A DNA stretch of 64,000 nt from Marivita sp. S6314 (GCF_023015985.1 NZ_JALKAO010000002.1:310001-374000), one strand, 5' to 3'; positions 1 to 8,970 are shown, counted from the stretch's first letter. Program-made: numbers and translations. Notes: generated by a model not told the origin, from the sequence alone.

Positions 1-192
1 CACCAGGAACACCGTGAAGAACAGCGTGTTGGCCAGCGTCACCGTGGCCAGCGCCTCGGCCCCGTACCAGCCGACCATGATGGTATCGGTCAGGCCAATG
101 GCCATCTGTGCCAGGTGGCCGCCGACAAGCGGCATGCCAAGCACAAGAACGGCCCTGACATGGGCCGGATATGACATCACAGTTGTGTGCAT
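1..192 (-). CDS. MATE family efflux transporter, N-terminal part only
   Basis: This is the start of a multidrug/toxin extrusion transporter that runs off the left edge of the window. The visible residues include VRAVLVLGMPLVGGHLAQ and LTDTIMVGWYGAEALA, the first membrane segment and the D-T-x-M-V-G turn typical of the NorM branch. Two in-frame ATGs exist, at 192 and 177; neither has a clear Shine-Dalgarno sequence, so the first residues are uncertain. A second, different MATE gene lies at 21215-22543. The family exports cationic drugs in exchange for sodium or protons; the substrate here cannot be read. Confidence 0.8.
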   Translation of the reverse strand, partial: MHTTVMSYPAHVRAVLVLGMPLVGGHLAQMAIGLTDTIMVGWYGAEALATVTLANTLFFTVFLV

Positions 193-252
193 GAAACCCG
201 CTTAGCGCTGGCAAAATGCCGGGGCAAGGGAATTTACCCCCCCCCGCGCCGG

Positions 253-1173
253 TCAAAGCGCCCGCATCAGGAATTGCGCTGCAAGGGTTGCAATAATGAG
301 ACCCGCGCCGGTTTCGATCAGCCCCATCACCCGCACCGCCTGCGGCCCCCCGGCAAGCCGCGCCATCGTGCCTTCACGGAACGTCACGGACGCCACCGCC
401 GCCGCCACGGTAACGCTGGCCGTGCCCAGCCCCATCGCCAGCGTGCCAAGGATCCCCGCCAGATCGATATCCATACGAATGGCAAGGATCAGTAGGAACA
501 GCGCGCCGGTGCAGGGGCGGATCGCAATCGCCCCGATCAGCATCAGCGCATCGCGCAGCGACCGGATATGCGCCGCCTGGTCCGGGGTTGGCCCATGCGC
601 ATGACCGCAGGACGAACAGACGCCGTCCGCGTGATCGTGGTCGTGATCGTGGTCGTGATGCGCCTCGGCCGGTGCCTTTCGCAAAGTCCAGAGTTTCACC
701 GCCCCCCGAAGCGCCAGCCAGACTCCGATTGCACCGATGGCGGCATAGCTGACCGGCGCGAACCAGTCTTCTGCCGCCCCCACCATCGCCTCGCGGCCAA
801 GCCCGAACAGCCACACCCCGCCATAGACCAGCACAATCGCCGTTCCCGCCTGCGCAAGGCTCGACAACACCGCCAGCACCGACAACCGTGTCAGCGCCAC
901 CCGCTTGGCCACGCCATAGCCGCTGATCAGCAGCTTGCCATGCCCCGGCCCGACGGCGTGAAAGAACCCGTAGCCAAAGCACACCGCCATCAATGTCAGA
1001 AGCGCACCCGGCTCTTGCGCCCGCAGCGCCCGCAACCCGCGCGCCATGCCGTTTTGCGCCGCGCGCTGACCTTCGGCGGCCCAGCGTTCAAGCCAGAACG
1101 CGCCATCGAACATCCACAGCCAGACGGCCAGTCCAACAATGCCAAGTGCGGCTAGTTGGAGGCCGACGCGCAT
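253..1173 (-). CDS. NiCoT/RcnA-like nickel-cobalt transporter
   Basis: Integral membrane protein of about 306 aa with roughly six hydrophobic segments. It carries the HAVGPGHGK signature (about residues 72-80) of the high-affinity nickel/cobalt transporter superfamily. A cytoplasmic His/Asp-rich loop (about residues 172-194, HHDHDHDHDH followed by CSSCGHAHG) is likely metal-binding. I chose the ATG at 1173 because it overlaps the 3' end of the upstream DUF1007 gene by 22 nt, consistent with translational coupling; longer in-frame starts extend into that gene. Whether it imports or exports metal, and whether the metal is Ni, Co or Zn, cannot be told from sequence. Confidence 0.85.
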   Translation of the reverse strand: MRVGLQLAALGIVGLAVWLWMFDGAFWLERWAAEGQRAAQNGMARGLRALRAQEPGALLTLMAVCFGYGFFHAVGPGHGKLLISGYGVAKRVALTRLSVLAVLSSLAQAGTAIVLVYGGVWLFGLGREAMVGAAEDWFAPVSYAAIGAIGVWLALRGAVKLWTLRKAPAEAHHDHDHDHDHADGVCSSCGHAHGPTPDQAAHIRSLRDALMLIGAIAIRPCTGALFLLILAIRMDIDLAGILGTLAMGLGTASVTVAAAVASVTFREGTMARLAGGPQAVRVMGLIETGAGLIIATLAAQFLMRAL

Positions 1174-1790
1174 GTCATCTCGATCCGGTCGGAAAAATGC
1201 ACCCCGACCTTCATCTCGTTGAAGATGTCTTCCATGTTGCCATTGACCTCTTCCTCGATCACCGCCTGTGCGGCGGCCACATCCGGGTCCGTGACCGTGG
1301 CGCTGCACTCGGGATTGGTGAAGCTCACCCCCTGCGACACATCATAGGCCACGTAATAGGTCGGGTCATATTGTTGAACCGTCAGCCCCTCAACCGGCAC
1401 CGGCGGGATCTTGCGGAAATGGGTCGCGGTGATCAGCCCGTCCTCGACCGCAATCCCGATCGGGCGCGGGCGCGGCATCTCGATCTTGGTGCCGTTCGAA
1501 TAGACGTAGAGATCACCCTCGAACCCGGGCGGCCATTCGACCAGATCGAACCCGAACAGCTGCTCCAGTTCCGCCTCGGTCAGCACTGCGTCCCCGTCCG
1601 GATCGAGCCCCATATCCTCGAAAATCAGCAGGGTGAAGAAATCATCATAGGTCCAGGTGACCGTAACACCCGTCACCTCGGACGCGTCATTGACTTCGAA
1701 CCGCAGCGCCGTGTCGACAAAAATATGCGGATGCGCGCCAAGCGGTGCGGCCAGACATCCTAAGGTCAGGGCAAAGACAAACTGTTTCAT
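1152..1790 (-). CDS. DUF1007 family periplasmic protein
   Basis: A 212-aa exported protein with a signal peptide (MKQFVFALTLGCLAAPLGA) followed by HPHIFVD, the conserved start of mature DUF1007 proteins, probably a metal-binding N-terminus. An EF-hand-like DPDGDAVLTEAE lies near residue 65. DUF1007 genes are typically found with NiCoT-type permeases, as here, where the permease start overlaps this gene's end. The likely role is a periplasmic metal-handling partner of the transporter. A GTG at 1793 directly precedes the ATG; I prefer the ATG. Confidence 0.85.
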   Translation of the reverse strand: MKQFVFALTLGCLAAPLGAHPHIFVDTALRFEVNDASEVTGVTVTWTYDDFFTLLIFEDMGLDPDGDAVLTEAELEQLFGFDLVEWPPGFEGDLYVYSNGTKIEMPRPRPIGIAVEDGLITATHFRKIPPVPVEGLTVQQYDPTYYVAYDVSQGVSFTNPECSATVTDPDVAAAQAVIEEEVNGNMEDIFNEMKVGVHFSDRIEMTCASASN

Positions 1791-1893
1791 CACGTGTGCA
1801 GGTAAGTCGCGTCAGATCACAAAGCAAGGACGACAGGGGGCCAAACCAGCGCTGTTCCGGAAATATCTGTTTCGCGACACGCTGTCTTTATTC

Positions 1894-3093
1894 CTATCGG
1901 GCACTGTCGCTCGACGACGCGCTGTAGCTGTCGGAAAAAGAACCGGCAGACAGGCTCTCGGTGCTTCCGCTGAACAGGTCGCTGAACCCGTCATCACTGT
2001 CGGCCGCCTTAGAACTGGGGCGGGTTGCGGATTCAAAGGCCTCCTGCACGCGCGTGCTTGCGCGGGTGAAATTGAATGCCGGTGGCGGCGTTTGGGACAC
2101 AAGAAAATTGCGATCATCGCCGGTTTTCTCTGTATCCGAATGCTTGACCCACCCATGCCGTCCGTTTGACAGGCGCGCATGGAACATTTGTTCATTGATC
2201 CAATAGCCGGTTGGCAGCCCCGCGCGCTCGATCCTGACCCTTTGGTTCGGAACGAACGTTGGATCATCGGAAAACGGGTTGGTGATATAGTTCGTGCGAT
2301 TGCGCAACGGATCGTCGCTGTCGGTTACCGCCAGAGCCAGCGCCCGAGATGTCGGGCCGACATGGACATTACATGTCGCGCTGGCCCGCATTCTGCCGGA
2401 ATTCCCTCGACCACCCGTCAGAATGAGATTGCACCGTCTTATCGCGATAAACTGCTGCTCCGACGTGATTTCGGTTCTGATCGGAGACAGCACGTCCAAC
2501 AATCCCGTGATGCCCGTGCTTTGGCCTGTTCCGATGTCTTTCAACGCCCCGACACTGCCGCCGGTCTTTTTCATCAAATCGGCCACCGCACCATATGTCC
2601 CGCCGGGTGCCGCACTTCCCCCGATAATCAGCATATCGTTTGTGCCACCGGTCACAGCCCCGATCACTTCGCCAAAAGCAGTGTTGCACACATCGCCCAA
2701 CCCCATCCCCGGAGACCAGAATTTCATCCCACGGCTTCCAACCTGATTGACCGCTTTGGACAATTTCAGGATCGGAACGATATCTTCGTCAACTTCGTAC
2801 TTACAGGTCAGGTAGATCGTGTTGATCAACAGATAGGCGTCGTCCGCACGCTGTTGTTTCTTGAGCGCGCGCGCAGTTTGGCCACCAAAGGTCGTGCTGT
2901 TCGTGACCGGACCATCAAAATGGTGCGCGGTCCCGACCACGTTGATCAACGTATTTCGATGAACGGTGTTCCAGTTTGTCCGGGACCTGCGCCTGCGCGT
3001 GCCAAAGGTTCCATCGGCAAGCTGCAAATAGAGCATTTGCTCTGCAAGGTGGAATGCGGTTCTCTTCCGTTCCGCGAGCAATCTGAATGCCAT
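1894..3093 (-). CDS. Unrecognised 399-aa protein with Ser/Asp-rich C-terminal tail
   Basis: I do not recognise this protein. It has no signal peptide and no membrane segment. The middle (about residues 145-210) is Gly-rich, including GGTNDMLIIGGSAAPGGTYG. Around residues 285-325 lies an SH3-like stretch (FVPNQRVRIERAGLP, then NGRHGWVKHSD), and the last 35 residues are almost all Ser, Asp, Phe and Gly. A basic N-terminus and low-complexity acidic tail would fit a secreted or surface-delivered protein, but that is a guess. The ATG at 3093 follows a weak GGGGACG. It stands alone between the metal-transport pair and ppk2. Confidence 0.7.
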   Translation of the reverse strand: MAFRLLAERKRTAFHLAEQMLYLQLADGTFGTRRRRSRTNWNTVHRNTLINVVGTAHHFDGPVTNSTTFGGQTARALKKQQRADDAYLLINTIYLTCKYEVDEDIVPILKLSKAVNQVGSRGMKFWSPGMGLGDVCNTAFGEVIGAVTGGTNDMLIIGGSAAPGGTYGAVADLMKKTGGSVGALKDIGTGQSTGITGLLDVLSPIRTEITSEQQFIAIRRCNLILTGGRGNSGRMRASATCNVHVGPTSRALALAVTDSDDPLRNRTNYITNPFSDDPTFVPNQRVRIERAGLPTGYWINEQMFHARLSNGRHGWVKHSDTEKTGDDRNFLVSQTPPPAFNFTRASTRVQEAFESATRPSSKAADSDDGFSDLFSGSTESLSAGSFSDSYSASSSDSAR

Positions 3094-3248
3094 CGGTCGT
3101 CCCCATACGGGCGCTCAGGTCTCAGCACTATTGCTCCTGCCTCACGCGGCACCCCGTGCGCCAAAAGATTGACGCTGCGTAAAGCTGCGCTACCCTAGCG
3201 CGTCGCACACGACAGGTCGACATATTTGATCGATGGCAGATTTCGCGA

Positions 3249-3290
3249 CGACCCCCGGACGGGTCTTGTACTGGGTTCTTCCGGGGGTCG
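3249..3290 (-). terminator. Stem-loop after the PPK2 gene
   Basis: A perfect 10-bp inverted repeat (CGACCCCCGG and its complement CCGGGGGTCG) separated by 22 nt lies just past the stop codon of the PPK2 gene at 3304. No T-run follows on the minus strand, so Rho-independent function is uncertain. Confidence 0.5.
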
Positions 3291-3303
3291 TGGTGCACTT
3301 GGA

Positions 3304-4230
3304 CTAAGCCTTGCGCTGTCCAGGGTGCAGCGAGGTCCCAAGGATGTGGTCCGAACTGCTGATCACGTGACCGGCCCCATTCACGATCAACGGATCGGGT
3401 GCCTGCGCGATGTCGAAATCCTTGCCGGGGTAATCCAGCGTGGACAGGAAATGCTTCATGCAATTCAGGCGCGCGCGTTTCTTGTCGTTCGATTTCACGA
3501 TGGTCCAAGGCGCATCCGCAGTGTCGGTGTAAAAGAACATCGCTTCCTTGGCCTCGGTGTAATCGTCCCATTTCGACAGGCTGGCCTTGTCAATCGGCGA
3601 CAGCTTCCACTGTTTAAGAGGGTCTGTTTCGCGGCTGGCAAAGCGGCGTTTTTGTTCTTCCTGGGTGACCGAGAACCAGTATTTGTAAAGCCGGATGCCC
3701 GATCGGGTCAGCATGCGTTCGAAATCCGGCGTCTGGCGCATGAACTCAAGGTATTCGCCGGGTTCGCAAAACCCCATCACCCGTTCCACACCCGCGCGGT
3801 TGTACCAGGACCGGTCGTACAGCACCATTTCCCCCGATGTCGGCAGGTGCTGAATATAGCGCTGGTAATACCACTGGCCGCGCTCTTCATCGGTGGGTTT
3901 GTTCAGCGCAACGACGCGCGCGGCACGCGGGTTCAGGTGTTCGGTAAAGCGCTTGATCGTGCCGCCCTTGCCCGCGGCATCGCGCCCTTCAAACAGCATC
4001 ACGAATTTCTGCCCGGTCTCTTGCGCCCAAAGCTGAACCTTCAGCAATTCGGCCTGCAACGCGGCCTTCTCGGCCTCGTAGGCGCGACGGCCCATGCGTT
4101 TGCTGTAGGGATACTTACCCGTCTCGAACGCGCGACGCACGTCTTCTGCGGCAACCGCCCGCTGGGGGGCGGGGATGTCTTTAAGCTCTGCGTTGGCGTT
4201 CGAGGCAACAGCGGCGGGTCTGGCGGTCAT
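3304..4230 (-). CDS. ppk2: Polyphosphate kinase 2
   Basis: A 308-aa single-domain PPK2, which transfers phosphate between polyphosphate and nucleotides. Visible motifs are the Walker A loop [14 protein letters not shown] (from residue 82), the Walker B/catalytic segment [13 protein letters not shown] (about 137-149) and the lid region with EEQKRRF. Length and motif spacing fit the short one-domain class rather than the two-domain AMP-phosphorylating class. The N-terminal 40 residues are poorly conserved in type. It is monocistronic, with a hairpin downstream. Nucleotide preference (ADP, GDP or AMP) cannot be read directly. Confidence 0.92.
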   Translation of the reverse strand: MTARPAAVASNANAELKDIPAPQRAVAAEDVRRAFETGKYPYSKRMGRRAYEAEKAALQAELLKVQLWAQETGQKFVMLFEGRDAAGKGGTIKRFTEHLNPRAARVVALNKPTDEERGQWYYQRYIQHLPTSGEMVLYDRSWYNRAGVERVMGFCEPGEYLEFMRQTPDFERMLTRSGIRLYKYWFSVTQEEQKRRFASRETDPLKQWKLSPIDKASLSKWDDYTEAKEAMFFYTDTADAPWTIVKSNDKKRARLNCMKHFLSTLDYPGKDFDIAQAPDPLIVNGAGHVISSSDHILGTSLHPGQRKA

Positions 4231-4392
4231 GAAAGGCTCCCAAAAAGGTGTGTGATTGCGGTGACTTTAAACCATGCAGGCGCAGCATTCTTTGACACGC
4301 ATCAAAACCTGTCGGCTATTTCCCCGGTGTGCGCCATTGATTTTCCGCCTGACGTCAGGCAATCCGGGCCGAACCTGAGTGAGGAGACAGAC

Positions 4393-5184
4393 ATGACCCG
4401 GATCGATGCCAAATTCGCCGCGCTGCGTGACGCAGGCCAGAAAGCGTTTGTGGCTTATGTGATGGCCGGTGATCCGGATTTCGACACCTCGCTGGAGCTG
4501 CTCAAGGGCCTGCCCGACGCCGGAGTCGATGTGATCGAACTGGGCCTGCCCTTCACCGATCCGATGGCGGATGGCAGCACCATTCAGCTAGCCGGTCAGC
4601 GTGCGCTTGACGCGGGCATGACGCTGGATCGCACATTGGACCTGGCGCGCCGCTTCCGTCAGGATGACGACACGACGCCCATCGTTTTGATGGGCTATTA
4701 CAACCCGATCTATTCGCGCGGCGTCGACAGGTTTCTGGAGCAAGCCAAAGAGGCGGGCATTGACGGGTTGATCATCGTCGATCTGCCCCCCGAAGAGGAT
4801 GACGAGCTGTGCATCCCGGCGCAGGCTGCGGGGCTGAACTTTATCCGTCTGGCCACGCCGACAACCGACAATAAACGCCTTCCCAAGGTTTTGGAAAACA
4901 CCTCCGGCTTTGTGTATTACGTGTCGATCACGGGCATCACTGGTGCCGCCGAGGCACAGGCAGCGGATGTCGGTCCAGAGGTCGCGCGGATCAAGTCGCA
5001 AACGGACCTGCCGGTGATCGTGGGCTTTGGCATCAAGACACCCGACGCGTCACAATCCATTGCCAGCGTGGCCGATGGCTGCGTTGTCGGGTCGGCCATC
5101 GTGTCGGAACTGGCCGACGGCAAACCCGTGGCCGATGTGTTGGCCTTTGTGAAATCCCTTGCTGACGGCGCGCACCGTGCCTGA
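4393..5184 (+). CDS. trpA: Tryptophan synthase alpha subunit
   Basis: 263-aa TrpA, which cleaves indole-3-glycerol phosphate to indole and glyceraldehyde-3-phosphate in the last step of tryptophan synthesis. The catalytic pair is in place at the standard numbering: Glu49 in DVIELGLPF and Asp60 in TDPMADG. The phosphate-binding loop [10 protein letters not shown] lies near residue 213. The ATG at 4393 has GAGGAG upstream; a much longer in-frame extension to 3226 is not credible because it crosses the ppk2 gene. trpB is not adjacent but 14.4 kb away on the other strand. The next gene overlaps its stop. Confidence 0.96.
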   Translation: MTRIDAKFAALRDAGQKAFVAYVMAGDPDFDTSLELLKGLPDAGVDVIELGLPFTDPMADGSTIQLAGQRALDAGMTLDRTLDLARRFRQDDDTTPIVLMGYYNPIYSRGVDRFLEQAKEAGIDGLIIVDLPPEEDDELCIPAQAAGLNFIRLATPTTDNKRLPKVLENTSGFVYYVSITGITGAAEAQAADVGPEVARIKSQTDLPVIVGFGIKTPDASQSIASVADGCVVGSAIVSELADGKPVADVLAFVKSLADGAHRA

Positions 5185-5971
5185 CACCGATCCAGCCGAC
5201 GTGCTCTACAGCGCGTTGCGCGGCATCACCCAGGTGCCGCCGCTGACCGACGGCATGCGGCCCGGCCTGACGCTGGATGACGGCTATCGTATTGCCGCGG
5301 ATCTTCATGCGCTGCGTGTACACGATGGCGATGTGGTCGCAGGGCGCAAGATCGGGTTCACCAACCGGGCGATCTGGCCGATCTACAACGTCGATGCGCC
5401 CGTCTGGGGTTGGATGTATACCAACACCGTTCACGATATCCCGGCAGACGGCGTGATCCCCCTGCCCGCCGTACCAGAGCCCCGGATCGAGCCCGAGATC
5501 GTCTTCGGCTTCAAGAAAACGCCCGACCCCGACATGGATCTGACGGCAATCGCGGACTGCGTGGACTGGGTGGCGCATGGGATCGAGATTGTCATGTCGC
5601 TCTATCCCGACTGGCGGTTTTCCGCACCCGACAGCGTGGCCGCTTGCGCCATGCACGGGGCGCTGTGGGTCGGCGACCGGATGGAGCCGACGCCGGACCG
5701 GCTGGACGCGCTGGCCCGCTGTGCGCTCACCATGACCGGGCCAGAGGAACTGCATCAGGGGTCCGGCAGCGATGTGTTGGGGGGGCCGTTGACCGCCCTG
5801 CAATACCTCGTCCGCCAGATCGACCGCATGCCCGGCGCAGGTCCGATCCAGCCGGGTGAGGTGGTGACCACCGGCACATTGACCGACGCGCGCCCGATTG
5901 CGGTGGGCCAGACGTGGCGAACCACATTCGACACCCCCTTGCTCAAGGGGCTGGAGGTCAGGTTCACCTGA
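5177..5971 (+). CDS. 2-keto-4-pentenoate hydratase / FAH-superfamily protein
   Basis: A protein of about 264 aa resembling the MhpD/hydratase branch of the fumarylacetoacetate hydrolase superfamily: [12 protein letters not shown] near the N-terminus, the metal-ligand region [11 protein letters not shown], then the segment with [13 protein letters not shown] and a Gly-rich [11 protein letters not shown]. The family hydrates 2-hydroxypentadienoates or decarboxylates 4-oxalocrotonate with Mg2+. The GTG at 5177 overlaps the trpA stop by 8 nt; a TTG at 5159 is an alternative. It is coupled to trpA, but nothing links it to tryptophan synthesis, and its substrate is unknown. Confidence 0.8.
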   Translation: MPDTDPADVLYSALRGITQVPPLTDGMRPGLTLDDGYRIAADLHALRVHDGDVVAGRKIGFTNRAIWPIYNVDAPVWGWMYTNTVHDIPADGVIPLPAVPEPRIEPEIVFGFKKTPDPDMDLTAIADCVDWVAHGIEIVMSLYPDWRFSAPDSVAACAMHGALWVGDRMEPTPDRLDALARCALTMTGPEELHQGSGSDVLGGPLTALQYLVRQIDRMPGAGPIQPGEVVTTGTLTDARPIAVGQTWRTTFDTPLLKGLEVRFT

Positions 5972-5986
5972 CGATCACGAGGCGCG

Positions 5987-6028
5987 TCTTTCCGTCGACG
6001 GAAAGATGTCGATGCGTCACCGCATCGA
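5987..6028. repeat. Paired palindromes between convergent genes
   Basis: Two perfect hairpins in tandem: TCTTTCCGTCGACGGAAAGA at 5987-6006, then TCGATGCG-tcac-CGCATCGA at 6009-6028. They sit between the convergent hydratase and marR stops and probably act as a bidirectional terminator. A near-copy of the same pair is found at 49485-49528. Confidence 0.75.
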
Positions 6029-6055
6029 CCAGCGCAAACCTCCGAAACAGCCGCC

Positions 6056-6514
6056 TCAGTCCCGCGCCGCGTCCAGCCGTTTGCGCAATGCCTCCAGACG
6101 CGCGACCACCTCCCGCACCTCCTCTTCCGGCAGCGTGTCCGACAGATCCCCTATCTCCGGGGCGAGACCCGCAATCGCCGTTTCCCGAAACGCGCGCCCC
6201 GCCTCTGTCAGCCAGACCTGCTTGCTGCGCGCGTCGTCGGGATTGGCGCGCATTTCGATCAGCCCGCGCTTTTCCAGCCCGGCCAGCGTATGGGTCATCG
6301 ACGTCTTGGGCACCTGAAACGCCCGCGCGAGGGTCAACGGCGTCTGGCCATCCTTCACCCGGATCAAGTGGTTCACAACGGTGAAATGCGGCAACAGCAG
6401 ACCATCGGGCAGCCGCGCCTCGAACAGGGCGCGGCTTAGCTGGCTGATGATGCCGATCTCGTTGAACAGTTGAAAGTAGAGACCCGTGAGGGCGTCTGGC
6501 TGGTCGTCAGGCAT
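6056..6514 (-). CDS. MarR family transcriptional regulator
   Basis: A 152-aa winged-helix regulator. The recognition-helix region AFQVPKTSMTHTLAGLEKRG (about residues 65-84) is followed by the wing with the canonical acidic-basic turn ANPDDARSKQVWLTEAG. MarR proteins bind palindromes as dimers and usually repress neighbouring genes until a small phenolic or oxidant ligand releases them. Its ATG overlaps the end of the upstream nitroreductase-like gene by 8 nt, so both are probably one transcript. The operator may be the inverted repeat in front of that gene. Confidence 0.92.
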   Translation of the reverse strand: MPDDQPDALTGLYFQLFNEIGIISQLSRALFEARLPDGLLLPHFTVVNHLIRVKDGQTPLTLARAFQVPKTSMTHTLAGLEKRGLIEMRANPDDARSKQVWLTEAGRAFRETAIAGLAPEIGDLSDTLPEEEVREVVARLEALRKRLDAARD

Positions 6515-7640
6515 TCTTGGGTTTGGACCTCATCCGGGCATCAATCGGCCACCGCGGCGTGCGGGGCGTGCGCGGAGCGTAGCCCAGAAGTCCCAGCATT
6601 TGAACCGTCCCGCCGTCCGGCGCGTATGTGGACTGCATCGCGGTGTAGACGGTGGCCATTTCCGGATATTCCTGCAACGCTTGGCTGACCGGTCGCACCG
6701 CGAGCCCGGCCCCGGTGGCGGCAAGGTTCAATTGCAACCAGGTGGCCCCGGCCGCGATCTGGTCTTCGCGGCTGTTCGATGGCGTGGTCTGAACGATCAT
6801 CGCGGGCGCTGTCGCAATCGCGTTGCGCGTCTCTTCGATCGCGCTTCGTGACCCCGGGTTGTTCAGGTCAGAGGCCGCGTCCCGGGTGAAAATTCCCGCC
6901 GCCGCAAGCAGCTCCAACTGGGTTCCGCCCGCATCAATACCGTCAGGCTGTGCGTTGATCTCGGCCTTGCCGATCCGCAAGAGGTCAATGCTTTCCTGCC
7001 AGGCCTCCTGGGTGCTGGCTTCGATCAACCAGGCTTCCTCGGCCAGGGTGCGCAGGGCACGGGCCTCATCTGTGCCTGCGAACACCTGCGCGAACGGCGC
7101 AAGGACGGCCTGCGCGTCGGGCCCGACCTCGGTGCCGTCAAACGCCTCTTTGTGCGACCGCCGCGCCATCACATGGGCAAAGAGCGGATCGGGTGCCCCG
7201 GCCCCCGGCACAAAGCGACAGATCGCAACCGGGCCGTCTTCGCCCTGCGGGAAAAGCGTCTGTTCGATGCCGTACCCGTCTTCCCCTGCCGCCATGCGCA
7301 TCAGGTCCAGAAAGCAGCCCATGCCAATCGTCAATTGCCGCGCGAAGGGGTCGGTGACCGGCAGGTTGCGGTCTGGGTCGCGCCAGATGGCGACAGTATC
7401 GTCCCCGATCAGTTCGGCCTCCCAGGGTTGGCGGTTATGCGGGTTCGGTGCCAGCAGCGCGTAGGACATGGCGCGCATCCGCGCATCTGCATAATCGCCC
7501 GCCATATCCCAGGGCGCGAGCGCCTTGGTCGGGGTGCGGGTGTTGGCGAACACCCCAAATCCAGAGGCCGCAGCAACAAGCGTACCACCACCAATCAATC
7601 CAAGTGTCTTGCGTCGGGACAGGGTCATATGAATCTCCAT
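6507..7640 (-). CDS. Tat-exported nitroreductase-like protein
   Basis: A 377-aa protein with a twin-arginine signal (SRRKTLGLIGGGTLVAAASG, residues 9-28), predicted to be exported folded with its cofactor. The mature part looks like the Acg/nitroreductase-like FMN family: PNPHNRQPWEAEL near residue 65, DLMRMAA, and MIVQTTPSNSREDQIAAGA followed by a hydrophobic helix. Such proteins bind FMN, but catalytic activity has not been shown for many of them. A second ATG at residue 5 (MTLSRRK) could be the true start. It is co-transcribed with the marR gene and divergent from lldD. Confidence 0.8.
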   Translation of the reverse strand: MEIHMTLSRRKTLGLIGGGTLVAAASGFGVFANTRTPTKALAPWDMAGDYADARMRAMSYALLAPNPHNRQPWEAELIGDDTVAIWRDPDRNLPVTDPFARQLTIGMGCFLDLMRMAAGEDGYGIEQTLFPQGEDGPVAICRFVPGAGAPDPLFAHVMARRSHKEAFDGTEVGPDAQAVLAPFAQVFAGTDEARALRTLAEEAWLIEASTQEAWQESIDLLRIGKAEINAQPDGIDAGGTQLELLAAAGIFTRDAASDLNNPGSRSAIEETRNAIATAPAMIVQTTPSNSREDQIAAGATWLQLNLAATGAGLAVRPVSQALQEYPEMATVYTAMQSTYAPDGGTVQMLGLLGYAPRTPRTPRWPIDARMRSKPKNA

Positions 7641-7679
7641 TGGCTCGATATCGGACTATTTAGTGCGATATCGAACCAA
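7640..7679. promoter_or_regulatory. Long inverted repeat, candidate MarR operator
   Basis: TTGGcTCGATATCG (7640-7653) and CGATATCGAaCCAA (7666-7679) form a 14-bp inverted repeat with one mismatch and a 12-nt spacer. The central 9-bp arms are perfect. It abuts the ATG of the Tat-nitroreductase gene, so a bound protein would block initiation of that gene and marR, and perhaps the divergent lldD. Confidence 0.6.
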
Positions 7680-7716
7680 TCAAGTCCAAAATGACGCGTT
7701 GCATCAAATTTCGCAC

Positions 7717-7739
7717 ATTGGTAAAGAAAACTAACCAAT
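7717..7739. promoter_or_regulatory. Second inverted repeat, 20 nt upstream of lldD
   Basis: ATTGGT-N11-ACCAAT. The outer half-sites (TTGG/CCAA) are the same as the ends of the longer repeat at 7640-7679, suggesting that both could be contacted by one regulator. It lies between a probable promoter and the lldD start. Confidence 0.4.
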
Positions 7740-7758
7740 ATGACCGAAAGGCCTGACC

Positions 7759-8925
7759 ATGTCCGTGATCACCGAAATCGAAGACCTTCGCCGCATCTAC
7801 AAACGCCGCGTGCCGAAGATGTTCTTTGACTACACAGAGTCGGGCAGCTGGACGGAACAGACCTTCCGCGAGAACTCGTCGGACTTTGACAAGATCTACC
7901 TGCGCCAACGCGTGGCGATCGACATGGAAGGCCGCAAAACCGCAACCAAGATGATCGGTCAGGACGTGGCGATGCCGGTGGCCCTGGCCCCGGTTGGGCT
8001 GACTGGCATGCAGCATTTCGACGGTGAGATCAAAGCCGCAAAGGCCGCCGAGGCATTCGGTGTGCCCTACAGCCTGTCGACCATGTCGATCTGTTCGATC
8101 GAAGACGTCGCCGAGAACACGACAAAACCGTTCTGGATGCAGGTCTATACGCTGAAAGACGACGATTTCATGCAACGCCTGTTTGACCGCGCCAAGGACG
8201 CCAAGTGTTCCGCCGCGATCATCACCGTCGATCTGCAATTGCTGGGCCAGCGGCACAAGGACCTGAAAAACGGCCTGTCCGCCCCACCCAAGCTGACCCC
8301 GGCCTCGGTTGCCAACATGATGACCAAGGTGCAGTGGGGCCTTGGCATGCTGCAAACGAAACGCCGGTTCTTCGGCAATATCGTGGGCCACGCGAAAGGG
8401 GTGAAAGACCCCTCCTCGCTCAGCACCTGGACCGCCGAGGCGTTTGACCAGTCGCTCAACTGGGACCGCATCCGCGAGTTTCGCAAGATGTGGGACGGCC
8501 CGCTGATCATCAAGGGCATCATGGACCCACGCGACGCGCTTGAGGCATTGAACGTGGGCGCAGATGCCATCGTGGTGTCGAACCATGGCGGGCGGCAGCT
8601 TGACGGTGCGCTGTCCTCGATCCGGGCCTTGGAGCCGATCATGGATGTGGTGGGCGACAAGATCGAGGTGCATCTCGACAGCGGGATCCGGTCGGGTCAG
8701 GACGTGCTCAAGGCAACCGCGATGGGCGCAAAAGGCACCTATATTGGACGGGCTTACGTGTATGGTCTGGGGGCCAATGGACAGCAGGGGGTGACTGACG
8801 CACTGAACGTGATCCATGGCGAATTGGAAAAATCCATGGGGCTGTGCGGACGCACCGACATCAACAGCGTGGACCGCGACATCCTGATGATCCCCAAAGG
8901 CTTTTCCGGCGATTGGGCCAATTGA
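7759..8925 (+). CDS. lldD: FMN-dependent alpha-hydroxy-acid (L-lactate) dehydrogenase
   Basis: A 388-aa FMN enzyme that oxidises an L-2-hydroxy acid, most likely L-lactate to pyruvate. It starts with the family hallmark KMFFDYTESGSWTE, has LAPVGLTGMQ for FMN contact, Lys252 in IIKGIMDP, and the active-site SNHGGRQLDG with catalytic His276 and substrate-binding Arg279. Length and motif order match LldD-type dehydrogenases. Glycolate or mandelate-type substrates cannot be excluded. It is preceded by two inverted repeats shared with the divergent nitroreductase/marR pair and followed by a strong terminator. Confidence 0.92.
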   Translation: MSVITEIEDLRRIYKRRVPKMFFDYTESGSWTEQTFRENSSDFDKIYLRQRVAIDMEGRKTATKMIGQDVAMPVALAPVGLTGMQHFDGEIKAAKAAEAFGVPYSLSTMSICSIEDVAENTTKPFWMQVYTLKDDDFMQRLFDRAKDAKCSAAIITVDLQLLGQRHKDLKNGLSAPPKLTPASVANMMTKVQWGLGMLQTKRRFFGNIVGHAKGVKDPSSLSTWTAEAFDQSLNWDRIREFRKMWDGPLIIKGIMDPRDALEALNVGADAIVVSNHGGRQLDGALSSIRALEPIMDVVGDKIEVHLDSGIRSGQDVLKATAMGAKGTYIGRAYVYGLGANGQQGVTDALNVIHGELEKSMGLCGRTDINSVDRDILMIPKGFSGDWAN

Positions 8926-8937
8926 CAACGCCAAACG

Positions 8938-8970
8938 CCCCGCACCGGATCTGATCCGGTCGGGGTTATT
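8938..8970 (+). terminator. Rho-independent terminator of lldD
   Basis: A GC-rich stem (CCCCG, a bulge, ACCGGAT, loop ctg, then ATCCGGT and GGGG) followed by TTATTT, 12 nt after the lldD stop. Confidence 0.85.

Noticed and set aside
612-665. Tandem CGTGATCGTGGT repeats suggesting a microsatellite or CRISPR-like array
   Set aside because: They encode the His/Asp loop of the NiCoT transporter. There is no spacer structure, and no CRISPR array or cas gene is present.
3226-4392. Apparent N-terminal extension of trpA
   Set aside because: It runs antisense through the whole PPK2 gene. The trpA start at 4393 has its own ribosome site and standard numbering of Glu49 and Asp60.
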